Part shown: positions 14,727 to 23,330 of the stretch, in pieces | Position numbering within the stretch: the stretch's first letter is position 1 | How the letters are laid out: the number at the start of each line of letters is the position of its first letter | Assembly (NCBI GenBank): GCA_910587225.1 | Contig: CAJULT010000004.1 | Span: forward strand, 1 to 59,349 | Reading direction: 5' to 3' | Length of the DNA stretch: 59,349 bases | From: an uncultured Christensenellaceae bacterium | GTDB lineage: Bacteria > Bacillota > Clostridia > Christensenellales > UBA1242 | The notes under the pieces: model-generated | Database searches by the model: none | Told to the model about the DNA's origin: nothing | The model's input: the letters and a program-made list of their open reading frames with translations, nothing else | Position numbers and translations under genes: made by a program

Positions 14727-16295
14727 TTAATTTAGTTTTGAAAGTTTGTCAAGTTCAGCAGTTATATCTAGGCGAGGGAAAAGTATGCCAACAGGTTTAA
14801 CTTCGCTCCCCTCTTCTAGTCCATAAAAATCATCGCTTCCAAAGTGTTGAGCATTGCAACCAAGCGCCTCTAAAACCTTTCCGCTGCAGCTAGGAAGGAA
14901 CGCTTCAAGCAGTTCACTGCCTACTCTGATGGCTTCAAGCAGATTTCTCATAATATTTTTAAGTTCCTGCTCGCGCGCTGGGTCTTTTGAAACAGCCCAA
15001 GGCTCAGTCTGCTCAATATATTTATTTGCCTGTGAGAAAATGTTAAATATTGAAATCAGTGATTTAGATACATCAAAGTTTTCCATATATTTAAACACGT
15101 TTGCTCTTTCGCTAGCAACAACCTGTTTTAAAGTACCACTTGCTTCAAGATTATCTTCCTTAACCTCTGGCACAATACTCCCAAAGTATTTTTTAAGCAT
15201 GCTGAAAGTTCTTGAAATCAAGTTGCCATAATTATTCGATAGGTCACTATTAAATCTTGAAAGAAAGATTTCTGTTGTGTAGTTACCATCCGAGCCAAAA
15301 GGAATTTCTCTAAGTAAGATATACCTTACCGCATCAGCAGAATACTCTGGAACTAAAATTCTTGGGTCAATGCACTCAACCGTGCCAACAGTTTTGCTTT
15401 TTGAAAGTTTGTCGCCACCAAAAAGCATCCAGCCATGACCGAAAACTTTTTTAGGAAGTGGAAGGTCAAGTGCCATTAAAATTGCAGGCCAAATAATAGC
15501 ATGAAATCTTACAATCTCCTTACCAATTATATGTACATTTGCTGGCCAATACTTTTTAAAATTTTCTTCATTGTCGCTTAGATAACCAATAGCGGTAAGA
15601 TAATTTGAAAGTGCATCAATCCAAACATAGATAGTATGTTTTGGGTCAAAGTCAACAGGTACTCCCCATTTAACAGAAGTTCTTGTCACGCACAAGTCGT
15701 CAAGTCCCGGCTTTAAGAAATTGTTAACCATTTCGTTGACACGTGTCTGAGGTTGCAAAAACTCAGGATTGTCCTTATACAGTTTTGAGAGTTTATCAGT
15801 GAAGGCTGAAAGTTTAAAAAAGTAAGCCTCTTCCTCACCTGCTGAAACCTCTCTGCCGCAATCTGGACACTTGCCATTAACCAGTTGGCTTTCAGTCCAA
15901 AACGCCTCACAAGGTGTACAATATAGCCCTTTATAATGGCCTTTATAAATATAACCTTTATCATAAAGCATTTTAAATATTTTTTGAACAGCTGCCACAT
16001 GGTAATCATCTGTAGTACGAATAAACTTATCGTAAGTTATTCCCAAAAGCTCCCATAAATTTTTTGTGTCAGCAATGATTTCATCAAGATATTCTATCTC
16101 ACTTTTTCCCTGTTTAGCCGCTGCTTGACTTATCTTTTGACCATGTTCATCAGTTCCCGTCAAAAAGAAAACTTCCTTCCCTTGCTTACGATTAAATCTT
16201 GCGACCGCGTCACAAATAACGGTCGTATAGCAGTTGCCAAGCGTCAATTTATTACTAGGATAATAGATAGGTGTTGTAATATAAAATTTTTCCAT
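14727..16295 (-). CDS. metG: Methionyl-tRNA synthetase
   Basis: Class I synthetase charging tRNA-Met, 522 aa. The N-terminal YYPSNKLTLGNCYTT holds the HIGH-equivalent motif as TLGN (18-21), with both His positions changed. The KMSKS-equivalent is KLSKS at 296-300. A zinc knuckle has Cys126, Cys129, Cys143 and Cys146 (CTPC ... CPDC). The anticodon-binding helical domain follows. The C-terminal tRNA-binding EMAP-like domain of longer MetRS proteins is absent, consistent with the short length. GCGAGGC upstream serves as a Shine-Dalgarno sequence. It stands alone, without the rsmI or tatD neighbours common in Bacilli. Confidence 0.95.
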   Translation of the reverse strand: MEKFYITTPIYYPSNKLTLGNCYTTVICDAVARFNRKQGKEVFFLTGTDEHGQKISQAAAKQGKSEIEYLDEIIADTKNLWELLGITYDKFIRTTDDYHVAAVQKIFKMLYDKGYIYKGHYKGLYCTPCEAFWTESQLVNGKCPDCGREVSAGEEEAYFFKLSAFTDKLSKLYKDNPEFLQPQTRVNEMVNNFLKPGLDDLCVTRTSVKWGVPVDFDPKHTIYVWIDALSNYLTAIGYLSDNEENFKKYWPANVHIIGKEIVRFHAIIWPAILMALDLPLPKKVFGHGWMLFGGDKLSKSKTVGTVECIDPRILVPEYSADAVRYILLREIPFGSDGNYTTEIFLSRFNSDLSNNYGNLISRTFSMLKKYFGSIVPEVKEDNLEASGTLKQVVASERANVFKYMENFDVSKSLISIFNIFSQANKYIEQTEPWAVSKDPAREQELKNIMRNLLEAIRVGSELLEAFLPSCSGKVLEALGCNAQHFGSDDFYGLEEGSEVKPVGILFPRLDITAELDKLSKLN

Positions 16296-16436
16296 TTCTT
16301 GCCTCGCTTTTGTAAATACAATTTATCACAGCGCAAATTAAAAGTCAATTTATTTGACAAAATAACGCGAGTTTAGTCAAAATAGCCTTTTCACTTACTC
16401 CCGCCGAAATGCTAAACTGCAATTAAGGAAGGAATT

Positions 16437-16523
16437 ATGAAAAGGCGATTTGTGTTTGTAATAGGTTTTGTTATGCTTTTTGTAGTAGTCTATTTTTTAA
16501 CCTGCTTTGCGCCTAAGCTTTAA
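16437..16523 (+). CDS. 28-residue single-pass membrane peptide
   Basis: Begins at ATG 16437 right after the strong Shine-Dalgarno sequence AAGGAAGGA. The peptide has a basic start (MKRRF), a strongly hydrophobic run of about 18 residues (VFVIGFVMLFVVVYFLTC) and a short tail (FAPKL). Its stop overlaps the uvrA stop on the other strand by a few bases. A TTGACA at 16354-16359 could be a -35, but the matching -10 is poor. Size, RBS and composition suit a genuine small membrane protein, or possibly a type-I-toxin-like peptide. No antisense RNA gene is evident. Confidence 0.55.
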   Translation: MKRRFVFVIGFVMLFVVVYFLTCFAPKL

Positions 16524-19354
16524 TTTTTTAAAACGCTTCGCAGGAAGTGTCCAGTATGGCTTGACGAAACAAGACTAACTTGTTCGGGCGTGCCTTCTGC
16601 AACAATAGTTCCGCCGCCGCTACCGCCTTCTGGGCCCAGGTCAATAATATGGTCAGCACATTTTATGACGTCAAGGTTATGCTCAATAACTACGACCGTA
16701 TTGCCACCGTCGACAAGACGGTTTAAAATTTGAATAAGCTTTTTAATGTCGTACATATGAAGACCAGTTGTAGGTTCGTCTAATAGATAAATAGTTTTAC
16801 CAGTTGATTTGCGAGATAATTCGCTCGCAAGTTTTACGCGCTGCGCCTCGCCGCCTGAAAGCGTGGTTGCTGATTGCCCTAGTTTTATATATCCAAGCCC
16901 GACATCATATAGCGCCTGTACTTTCGCTTTTATAGTAGGCACATTTTCAAAAAAGCTTAGCGCTTCCTCGACTGTCATTTCAAGCACATCTGCTATTGTC
17001 TTGCCTTTATACTTAACTTCAAGCGTTTCATGATTATAACGCTTTCCTTTACATACTTCGCATGGCACGCTTATATCTGGCAGGAAATACATTTCAATCT
17101 CTTTAATTCCTGCACCCTCGCAGGCGTCACAGCGTCCGCCTTTAATATTGAAACTAAATCTCCCTGATTTGTAACCTCTTGCCCTTGCATCAGGTGTTGC
17201 AGCAAATAACTCGCGAATAGGTGTAAACAAGCCAACATAAGTTGCAGGATTAGAACGCGGCGTTCTGCCGATAGGCGACTGGTCAATGCAGATGACCTTA
17301 TCAAGTAGGCTTGCATTTTCAATCTTAGAAAATTTTCCATTTTCAAGTTTGCTGCCATTAAGAACATTAGAAAGGTATGGATATATAATTTCGTTGACAA
17401 GACTGCTCTTTCCGCTGCCCGACACTCCGGTAACCGCAGTAAATACTCCAAGCGGTATATTAACATCTATTTCTCTAAGGTTGTTCTCTGCCGCACCTTT
17501 TACTTTCAGATAGCTATTACTTTTTCTTCTTTCTTTCGGCACTTCAATCTTTTCTTCGCCTGTCAAAAACTTGGCTGTTATTGACTCTTTATTTTTTAAG
17601 ATGTCTTCAAAAGTTCCATTGCCTATAATCTCTCCGCCATGCACTCCGGCATAAGGCCCAACGTCAACTACCCAGTCAGCCGCGCGGATGGTGTCCTCGT
17701 CATGCTCAACAACGATAAGCGTGTTTCCTAGGTCACGCAAGTGCTTCATTGTCCCAATCAAGCGTTCATTATCCCTTTGATGGAGACCAATACTTGGCTC
17801 ATCCAAGATGTATAAAACGCCACTCAGCCCGCTACCTATTTGGGTTGCAAGTCTAATTCGCTGTGCCTCACCACCTGACAAAGTTTCAGCGCTGCGTGAT
17901 AAAGTTAGATAATCAAGCCCTACATCCAAGAGGAATTTAAGACGGGCATTTATCTCTTTCAGAATGCTTTGAGCTATGTTTGCCTGCGACTTATTAAGTT
18001 TTAAATTTTGGAAGTATGGAACAAGCTCACCAACGCTCATATCACAAATCTCGGCAATATCTTTTTTATCAATCTTGATTGAAAGCGCACTTTCGTTTAG
18101 TCTACGACCGCCGCAAACTCTGCAAGTTTGCTCACGCGCAAACTTGCTTATTTCAAATCGAATAAAGTCACTCTTTGTTTCAGTAAGTCTTCTTTTTAAG
18201 TTATTTAAAATTCCCTCAAAAGATAATGCTTTCTTACCGTTATAATGCTCAAAAGTCTTGTTTTGCTTTTCGTTTCCGTATATATCAAGCCGTTCACCAC
18301 CATTTCCGTAAAGCAATATGTCTAAATGTTTACGTGGCAATTTATTCACTGGCATATCCAAATCAATGTTGTATTTATTTGAAAGCGCATTGAAATATCT
18401 AGAAGACAAACTACCCTCTTCCATACGCCAGCCAGTTATATCAAACGCACCTTCTTTAATTGACAGGTGACCATTTTTAAGTATAAGCCCTTCATCAATA
18501 TCTGTCACTACTCCAAGTCCCGAACAATGCTCACACGCACCAAACGGCGAATTGAAAGAAAACATTCTCGGCGTAACTTCTTCGAGCGTCCACCCACAAT
18601 CTGGGCAGGCATAATTGGTTGAAAAAAGGTCAACCTGTTCATCCTGCTCAACTTGGCAAAGCCCCTCGCCTAGTTTCAAGGCGGTCTCCAAGCTATCGTT
18701 TAAGCGCGTTCTTGCACTTTCTTTTAAAACAATCCTGTCAATAACCGCGCTGATATCATGCTTTAAATTTTTGTCAAGGTTGATTTCCTCATCTAGCGTG
18801 TAAATATTCCCGTCAACTTTAACGCGAGCATAGCCCGACTTTTTAAGGCTTTCAAATGTCTTAACAAACGCACCTTTCTGACCACGCGCTATCGGCGCCA
18901 TAATAGTGAGCTTGCTACCCTCGCCTCTCTCAAATATAGTTTCAATAATTTGATCTATTGTCTGTTGCGCAATAGGCTTGTGACAATGTGGACAATACGG
19001 CACACCAATTCGCGCAAACAAAAGTCTGAGATAGTCATATATCTCAGTTACCGTTCCCACTGTTGAACGCGGGTTATGGTTTGTAGTTTTTTGGTCAATA
19101 GAGATTGCAGGAGAAAGCCCGTCGATAGACTCCACATCCGGCTTTTGAGCCTGCCCCAAAAACATACGCGCATAGGAAGAAAGACTTTCAATGTATCGCC
19201 TTTGCCCTTCCGCAAAAATTGTACCAAACGCGAGCGAACTTTTTCCCGAACCGCTCACCCCAGTAAAAACCACCAGCTTGTTTTTAGGAATTTCCAAGCT
19301 GACATTTTTAAGATTATTTTCTTTTGCCCCTGTAATTAAAATCGAATTTTTCAT
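16520..19354 (-). CDS. uvrA: Excinuclease ABC subunit A
   Basis: 944 aa, the normal family length. DNA-damage recognition ATPase of nucleotide excision repair, working with UvrB. Two ABC modules are present: the first Walker A, GVSGSGKS, is at 32-39 and the second is near residue 645. Each signature LSGGEAQR(I/V) is seen, as well as the CxxC zinc fingers (CPHC, CPDC, CDAC, CEVC). I start at the ATG 19352-19354 rather than one 48 bases upstream because the promoter -10 lies exactly 6 nt before it; there is no Shine-Dalgarno sequence, so it is probably leaderless. It follows uvrB but is separated from it by a terminator and promoter. Confidence 0.96.
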   Translation of the reverse strand: MKNSILITGAKENNLKNVSLEIPKNKLVVFTGVSGSGKSSLAFGTIFAEGQRRYIESLSSYARMFLGQAQKPDVESIDGLSPAISIDQKTTNHNPRSTVGTVTEIYDYLRLLFARIGVPYCPHCHKPIAQQTIDQIIETIFERGEGSKLTIMAPIARGQKGAFVKTFESLKKSGYARVKVDGNIYTLDEEINLDKNLKHDISAVIDRIVLKESARTRLNDSLETALKLGEGLCQVEQDEQVDLFSTNYACPDCGWTLEEVTPRMFSFNSPFGACEHCSGLGVVTDIDEGLILKNGHLSIKEGAFDITGWRMEEGSLSSRYFNALSNKYNIDLDMPVNKLPRKHLDILLYGNGGERLDIYGNEKQNKTFEHYNGKKALSFEGILNNLKRRLTETKSDFIRFEISKFAREQTCRVCGGRRLNESALSIKIDKKDIAEICDMSVGELVPYFQNLKLNKSQANIAQSILKEINARLKFLLDVGLDYLTLSRSAETLSGGEAQRIRLATQIGSGLSGVLYILDEPSIGLHQRDNERLIGTMKHLRDLGNTLIVVEHDEDTIRAADWVVDVGPYAGVHGGEIIGNGTFEDILKNKESITAKFLTGEEKIEVPKERRKSNSYLKVKGAAENNLREIDVNIPLGVFTAVTGVSGSGKSSLVNEIIYPYLSNVLNGSKLENGKFSKIENASLLDKVICIDQSPIGRTPRSNPATYVGLFTPIRELFAATPDARARGYKSGRFSFNIKGGRCDACEGAGIKEIEMYFLPDISVPCEVCKGKRYNHETLEVKYKGKTIADVLEMTVEEALSFFENVPTIKAKVQALYDVGLGYIKLGQSATTLSGGEAQRVKLASELSRKSTGKTIYLLDEPTTGLHMYDIKKLIQILNRLVDGGNTVVVIEHNLDVIKCADHIIDLGPEGGSGGGTIVAEGTPEQVSLVSSSHTGHFLRSVLKN

Positions 19355-19360
19355 AACACA

Positions 19361-19388
19361 ATTATACCACTCTTTTTGTCTTTGTAAA
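19361..19388 (-). promoter_or_regulatory. uvrA promoter with leaderless geometry
   Basis: On the minus strand TTTACA (19383-19388), a 16-bp spacer and an extended -10 TGGTATAAT (TATAAT at 19361-19366). Six nt separate it from the ATG of uvrA. Confidence 0.7.
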
Positions 19389-19391
19389 AGT

Positions 19392-19420
19392 AAAAAACGC
19401 AAGCTTAACTGCGTTTTTTA
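19392..19420 (-). terminator. Terminator of uvrB
   Basis: AAACGCA (19395-19401) pairs with TGCGTTT (19410-19416), with T runs on both sides. It overlaps the last codons of uvrB. Confidence 0.75.
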
Positions 19421-21378
19421 AATTTGCTTTTTTCGAGTTTCTTTTTGAGTGCGGAAATCTGATTGCGAAGTTCCATAGCCCGCTCAAAGTCAAGACTGTT
19501 TGCAGCAATTTTCATCATGGCGGTAAGCTTCTCAATCTGAGCAGGGATCTGCTCAACTGCCAATTTTTCATCCTTAACCTTTTGTGAAATTTCAAGCGTA
19601 TTGTTTATCTCTTTGATAATGGTCTTAGGGACAATGCCATGTTCTTTATTATATTTTTCTTGAATTTGCCTGCGGCGCTCGGTTTCATCAATTGCTCTTT
19701 TCATGCTATCAGTAATTTCATCGGCAAACATGATAACTCTTCCGTTTGCATTTCTTGCCGCCCTGCCTATTGTTTGAACAAGCGCCCCTTCCGACCTTAA
19801 AAAACCTTCCTTGTCAGCGTCAAGTATGCAGACAAGTTCCACCTCTGGCATATCAAGCCCCTCTCGAAGAAGATTGATTCCAACAAGCACATCAAACTCG
19901 CCAGCACGAAGACCATTGACAATTTCAACACGCTCCATAGTGTCAATTTCGCTGTGCATATATTTCGCTTTAAAGTTTCGCTCCAAAAGATAGTTGGTTA
20001 AACTCTCTGCCATTTTCTTAGTTAAGGTAGTTACAAGTACCCTTGCGTTTTTGGCAGTTACCTTTTTAATCTCTTCCATTAAAACTTCTATTTGATTTTC
20101 GATAGGCTTAATTTCAATCTTTGGATCGAGTAGCCCAGTTGGTCTAATAACCTGTTCAACCACTTGCCCAGCTCTACCAAGCTCATACTTTGCAGGCGTT
20201 GCTGAAACATACACTACTTGTCCAAGTTTGCTATTAAACTCGTCAAAGGTGAGCGGACGATTATCTTTCGCCGCCTCCAATCTAAAACCATAATCTACAA
20301 GCGATGCTTTACGCGCCTTATCACCATTAAACATTGCTCTAACCTGAGGCAACGTCATATGGCTTTCATCAATGATAGTTAAAAAGTCTTTTGGGAAATA
20401 GTCAATAAGAGTGTATGGTGCTTCTCCCGGACTGCGTCCATCAAAATAGCGAGAATAGTTTTCAATCCCACTGCAAAAGCCAACCTCTCTCATCATTTCA
20501 ATATCGTAAGCAACTCGCTGTCCTATTCTCTCTGCTTCAATAAGTTTGCCCTGACTTTCAAAATCCTTGACAGCAATTTGTCTATCTTGTTCAATCTCTT
20601 CAAGCGCACTTTTTAATCTATCAGACCCTACCGCATAATGAGTGGCAGGATAAATTGCAACATGTTTAAGTTCATTTATAAGGTTTCCGCTGACTGGCTC
20701 AAACTCATAAATATGTTCAACTTCATCTCCGAAAAATTGAATGCGCACCGCCATTTCACTTTGAGACGACGGAAACACATCAACTGTATCACCCTTAACT
20801 CTAAAAGTCGAGCGCTTAAAGTCAATATCATTACGCATGTACTGAATGCCTACAAGCTGGGCTAGCAGTTCGTCACGATCAATTACATCGCCAGGTCGCA
20901 ATGAGATATGAAGATTGTAATATTCGTTAGGGTTTCCAAGACCATAAATGCAAGAAACAGACGCAACAATTATTACATCTTTTCGCTCGAGAATTGAACT
21001 TGTCGCGCTGGAACGAAGCTTGTCAATTTCCTCGTTGATTGACATATCCTTTTCAATATATGTATCGCTTGAAACTATGTACGCTTCAGGCTGATAGTAG
21101 TCGTAATAGGAAACGAAATATTCCACACGATTGTTGGGGAAAAACTCACGAAACTCGTTACAAAGCTGCGCCGCTAACGTTTTATTGTGAGCAATTACAA
21201 GGGTTGGTTTATTAACTTTTTGTATAATATTCGCCATGGTAAAAGTCTTGCCGCTACCTGTGACGCCAAGAAGTACTTGTTCTTTAAGTCCATCTTCTAT
21301 ACCTTCCACAAGTTTGTCTATCGCTTGCGGTTGATCCCCAGCTGGACTGTATTTTGATTGCAGATCAAACTTATCCAT
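19405..21378 (-). CDS. uvrB: Excinuclease ABC subunit B
   Basis: 657 aa. Damage-verifying helicase-like subunit that takes DNA from UvrA and recruits UvrC. Walker A GVTGSGKT is at 38-45, the beta-hairpin region has YYDYYQPEAYI, the helicase C-domain has QTIGRAARN and the UVR motif at the C-terminus has LDFERAMELRNQI. Of two ATGs six bases apart I prefer the one at 21376-21378, because AAAGG lies 6 bp before it and would abut the other. The preceding small gene's stop codon overlaps this start region, so the two genes are translationally coupled. Confidence 0.95.
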   Translation of the reverse strand: MDKFDLQSKYSPAGDQPQAIDKLVEGIEDGLKEQVLLGVTGSGKTFTMANIIQKVNKPTLVIAHNKTLAAQLCNEFREFFPNNRVEYFVSYYDYYQPEAYIVSSDTYIEKDMSINEEIDKLRSSATSSILERKDVIIVASVSCIYGLGNPNEYYNLHISLRPGDVIDRDELLAQLVGIQYMRNDIDFKRSTFRVKGDTVDVFPSSQSEMAVRIQFFGDEVEHIYEFEPVSGNLINELKHVAIYPATHYAVGSDRLKSALEEIEQDRQIAVKDFESQGKLIEAERIGQRVAYDIEMMREVGFCSGIENYSRYFDGRSPGEAPYTLIDYFPKDFLTIIDESHMTLPQVRAMFNGDKARKASLVDYGFRLEAAKDNRPLTFDEFNSKLGQVVYVSATPAKYELGRAGQVVEQVIRPTGLLDPKIEIKPIENQIEVLMEEIKKVTAKNARVLVTTLTKKMAESLTNYLLERNFKAKYMHSEIDTMERVEIVNGLRAGEFDVLVGINLLREGLDMPEVELVCILDADKEGFLRSEGALVQTIGRAARNANGRVIMFADEITDSMKRAIDETERRRQIQEKYNKEHGIVPKTIIKEINNTLEISQKVKDEKLAVEQIPAQIEKLTAMMKIAANSLDFERAMELRNQISALKKKLEKSKFKKRS

Positions 21379-21380
21379 TT

Positions 21381-21743
21381 TCATCCTTTAAAAATAGCTT
21401 TAAGAAGCAGTCCAAAGACAAAACTGACTGTGGCGAGAAGCATGCTTCTCAGCACCAAAAGCCCTAGCGTTTTTCGTTGCTTACGGGTGTCTATCAGATA
21501 GGTCTGCCCTTTTTTCTTCAGTGTTACACAATAAAAGTAACCATCACGCCCGTCCGATACCACAAAATCAATGTAGTTTTCGAGCGCAAGCTGTGCCATA
21601 ACTTCATCCAGTTCAGCAACGGATAGCACGCATCTTTTTGAAATCGCCTCTGCAATTTGACTGGGGGAAATCAGAGATGTCTTTCGCCCACTACAAACTT
21701 TGCAAAGGTAACTCATCACCAGTTTTTCTTTGCGTTCAAACAT
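21381..21743 (-). CDS. Small winged-helix-like protein with a C-terminal membrane anchor (120 aa)
   Basis: Residues about 1-85 look like a compact winged helix: helices around YLCKVCSGRKTSLISPSQIAEAI and VAELDEVMAQLALENYIDFV, then a strand pair with DGYFYCVTL. A basic turn and one membrane helix at about 92-117 follow. A similar plan and phrases (a two-helix core ending in an L-x-x-x-x-Y-I motif, then DG-Y-x-C-V-L) occur in the 118-aa gene at 22974, so the two look paralogous. AAAGGAG supports the start. It overlaps the uvrB start region. A membrane-tethered regulator of unknown target is plausible. Confidence 0.75.
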   Translation of the reverse strand: MFERKEKLVMSYLCKVCSGRKTSLISPSQIAEAISKRCVLSVAELDEVMAQLALENYIDFVVSDGRDGYFYCVTLKKKGQTYLIDTRKQRKTLGLLVLRSMLLATVSFVFGLLLKAIFKG

Positions 21744-21832
21744 TGACGGCTCCTTTTTTCAAGATATTATTCCCGAAACTTTAACCATCTATGCCTAAGA
21801 TAAGTATAATACAAATTTTATTAATTGCAAAC

Positions 21833-21858
21833 AAAAAAGTGGCAATGCCACTTTTATT
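21833..21858 (-). terminator. Rho-independent terminator
   Basis: AAGTGGC-AAT-GCCACTT with a T run on the minus strand, directly after the 330-aa gene. Confidence 0.85.
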
Positions 21859-21867
21859 TTAATCCTG

Positions 21868-22860
21868 TTAGCCTTCATCTTCTGAGTTGTCAGCTTGAAA
21901 CTGCTGGCAGTCATCGCTTGTAAAAATTAACTCTTGACCGCCCTTTAATATACTAGCCTGTTTTTTCTGCAACCTTGCCTTTCTTTGCTCAGTAGCCGTT
22001 AACGAATTTTGTGGAAAATGCATATCAAATTCTTCCTGTCCCATGATTTCTTTAATAATTTTACTAAGCTTTTTATCATTCTGTAAAAGGTCATTTGCTT
22101 GCAAAAATTCAATAAACTCACCACTGAATTGTAACTTTGAAAGACTTAGTCCAACATGTTCTGCGTTTCCGCAGCTCTTGTCCGCTTCGTCGTAAATAGA
22201 TGGCGGAATAAGATAACCGGCAAGAACGGTAAACCTTTTAGGTGAAAATTCTTTCATTTCGTTAAGCGCAGAAATGTTGTATTTGTGCTTAGCATATTGC
22301 GGCTCCAAATCCTTTGCCTTTTGCTCAAAATGATTCATAACATCCCTTGCTTCCATCAAATCCTTTCTTCCATAACCCTTGTCTACAATCCTGTCAGTTT
22401 CATCTTCATTATTAGGATCATTCCACTTTTTGTAGGCAGCTTGATATTCCACATTGTGAGCAAGATCTGCTCCTTCTAACGCGGCAGCATCTTCAGCTAA
22501 ATGTGCAAGTATTTCATCCTTGTTGAAATAATGACAACTCTGCATAGCGTATGCATACATCTTTTTGTCGTCCCAGTCACGAAGACCTATTTTCATCTTG
22601 CGAAGAAGGTATAACATAGCCTGTTTTTCAGCATTGTAAATTATGTCTTCTATATTGCTACTGAAGCAGTGGCTGTCAAAAATCATTTCTAAAATTTTAG
22701 CTGCTTGCACATTAAAGTTATCTTCTTGATGTCCACCATAACGAGCTTCGTAAGCATTAACCCATTGATTGTTTATGGCATTATAAAGCGGTCTTAAATC
22801 CAAGTCTTTATCGTTTCTTACAAAAAATCTAATTGCAAACTCTACGTTATTCTTGTTCAC
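21868..22860 (-). CDS. Hypothetical protein (330 aa)
   Basis: Unrecognised, highly charged, mainly helical cytoplasmic protein. AGGAGGG supports the ATG at 22860. The N-terminal part begins NVEFAIRFFVRNDKDLDLRPL. The centre is rich in Glu, Asp and Lys, and the C-terminus has a Lys/Gln-rich helix (EQRKARLQKKQ) and an acidic tail. No catalytic motif, signal or membrane helix is visible. It ends in a good terminator, so it is not part of the uvrB unit. It lies between the two winged-helix/membrane paralogues, which may or may not be meaningful. Confidence 0.75.
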   Translation of the reverse strand: MNKNNVEFAIRFFVRNDKDLDLRPLYNAINNQWVNAYEARYGGHQEDNFNVQAAKILEMIFDSHCFSSNIEDIIYNAEKQAMLYLLRKMKIGLRDWDDKKMYAYAMQSCHYFNKDEILAHLAEDAAALEGADLAHNVEYQAAYKKWNDPNNEDETDRIVDKGYGRKDLMEARDVMNHFEQKAKDLEPQYAKHKYNISALNEMKEFSPKRFTVLAGYLIPPSIYDEADKSCGNAEHVGLSLSKLQFSGEFIEFLQANDLLQNDKKLSKIIKEIMGQEEFDMHFPQNSLTATEQRKARLQKKQASILKGGQELIFTSDDCQQFQADNSEDEG

Positions 22861-22973
22861 ATGCCCTCCTGTCTATAATTATATATTAACCTATTTTGTC
22901 GAAAAAGTCAATACAGCCTTGAAATATTGCAAAAAAAGTTATACGGGAGCTGCATTTTGGTAAAAATTTTCAT

Positions 22974-23330
22974 ATGTTGGATATAAAGTCGAAACTTGTT
23001 TTGAAAATCTTGATAAAGGAATGCAACGGCGGCTCTTATAAAATTGTAGAGTCCAGCGACATTATTGCTGCCCTTCCCGCGCGTTATCAAGTCGATAGCG
23101 ATGGCCTTGATAACATACTTTCCTATCTTGAACGACAAGACTATATCTCTATTAAATATGACGATGACGGGGTGTATTGCCTTTGCGTTCTGCCCAGCGG
23201 CTACGAAATAATGGAAGAAGAGGGCAAAAAGAAAAGAGGTAAAAACCCCTCTTATCTTTTTTATTACTTAACTCCACTTTTTGCTTTGCTCGGTGCTTTC
23301 GCAGGTGCAATGCTTGCAAAGTTAATTTAA
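22974..23330 (+). CDS. Small winged-helix-like protein with a C-terminal membrane anchor (118 aa)
   Basis: Same plan as the 120-aa gene at 21381: an N-terminal helical core (KLVLKILIKE ... IIAALPARYQ ... LDNILSYLERQDYISIKY), a strand pair with DGVYCLCVL, a basic segment and one membrane helix at about 95-117. No Shine-Dalgarno sequence is visible before the ATG at 22974. A TAAAAAT sequence about 7 bp upstream raises the possibility of a leaderless start, but this case is weak. A terminator-like hairpin (AAGAGG/CCTCTT plus T tract, 23234-23260) lies inside the coding region. It overlaps the radC 3' end by 9 bp. Confidence 0.72.
   Translation: MLDIKSKLVLKILIKECNGGSYKIVESSDIIAALPARYQVDSDGLDNILSYLERQDYISIKYDDDGVYCLCVLPSGYEIMEEEGKKKRGKNPSYLFYYLTPLFALLGAFAGAMLAKLI

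Noticed and set aside
16296..16436. T-box riboswitch upstream of metG
   Set aside because: The leader is short and has no specifier loop, T-box sequence or anti-terminator pairing.
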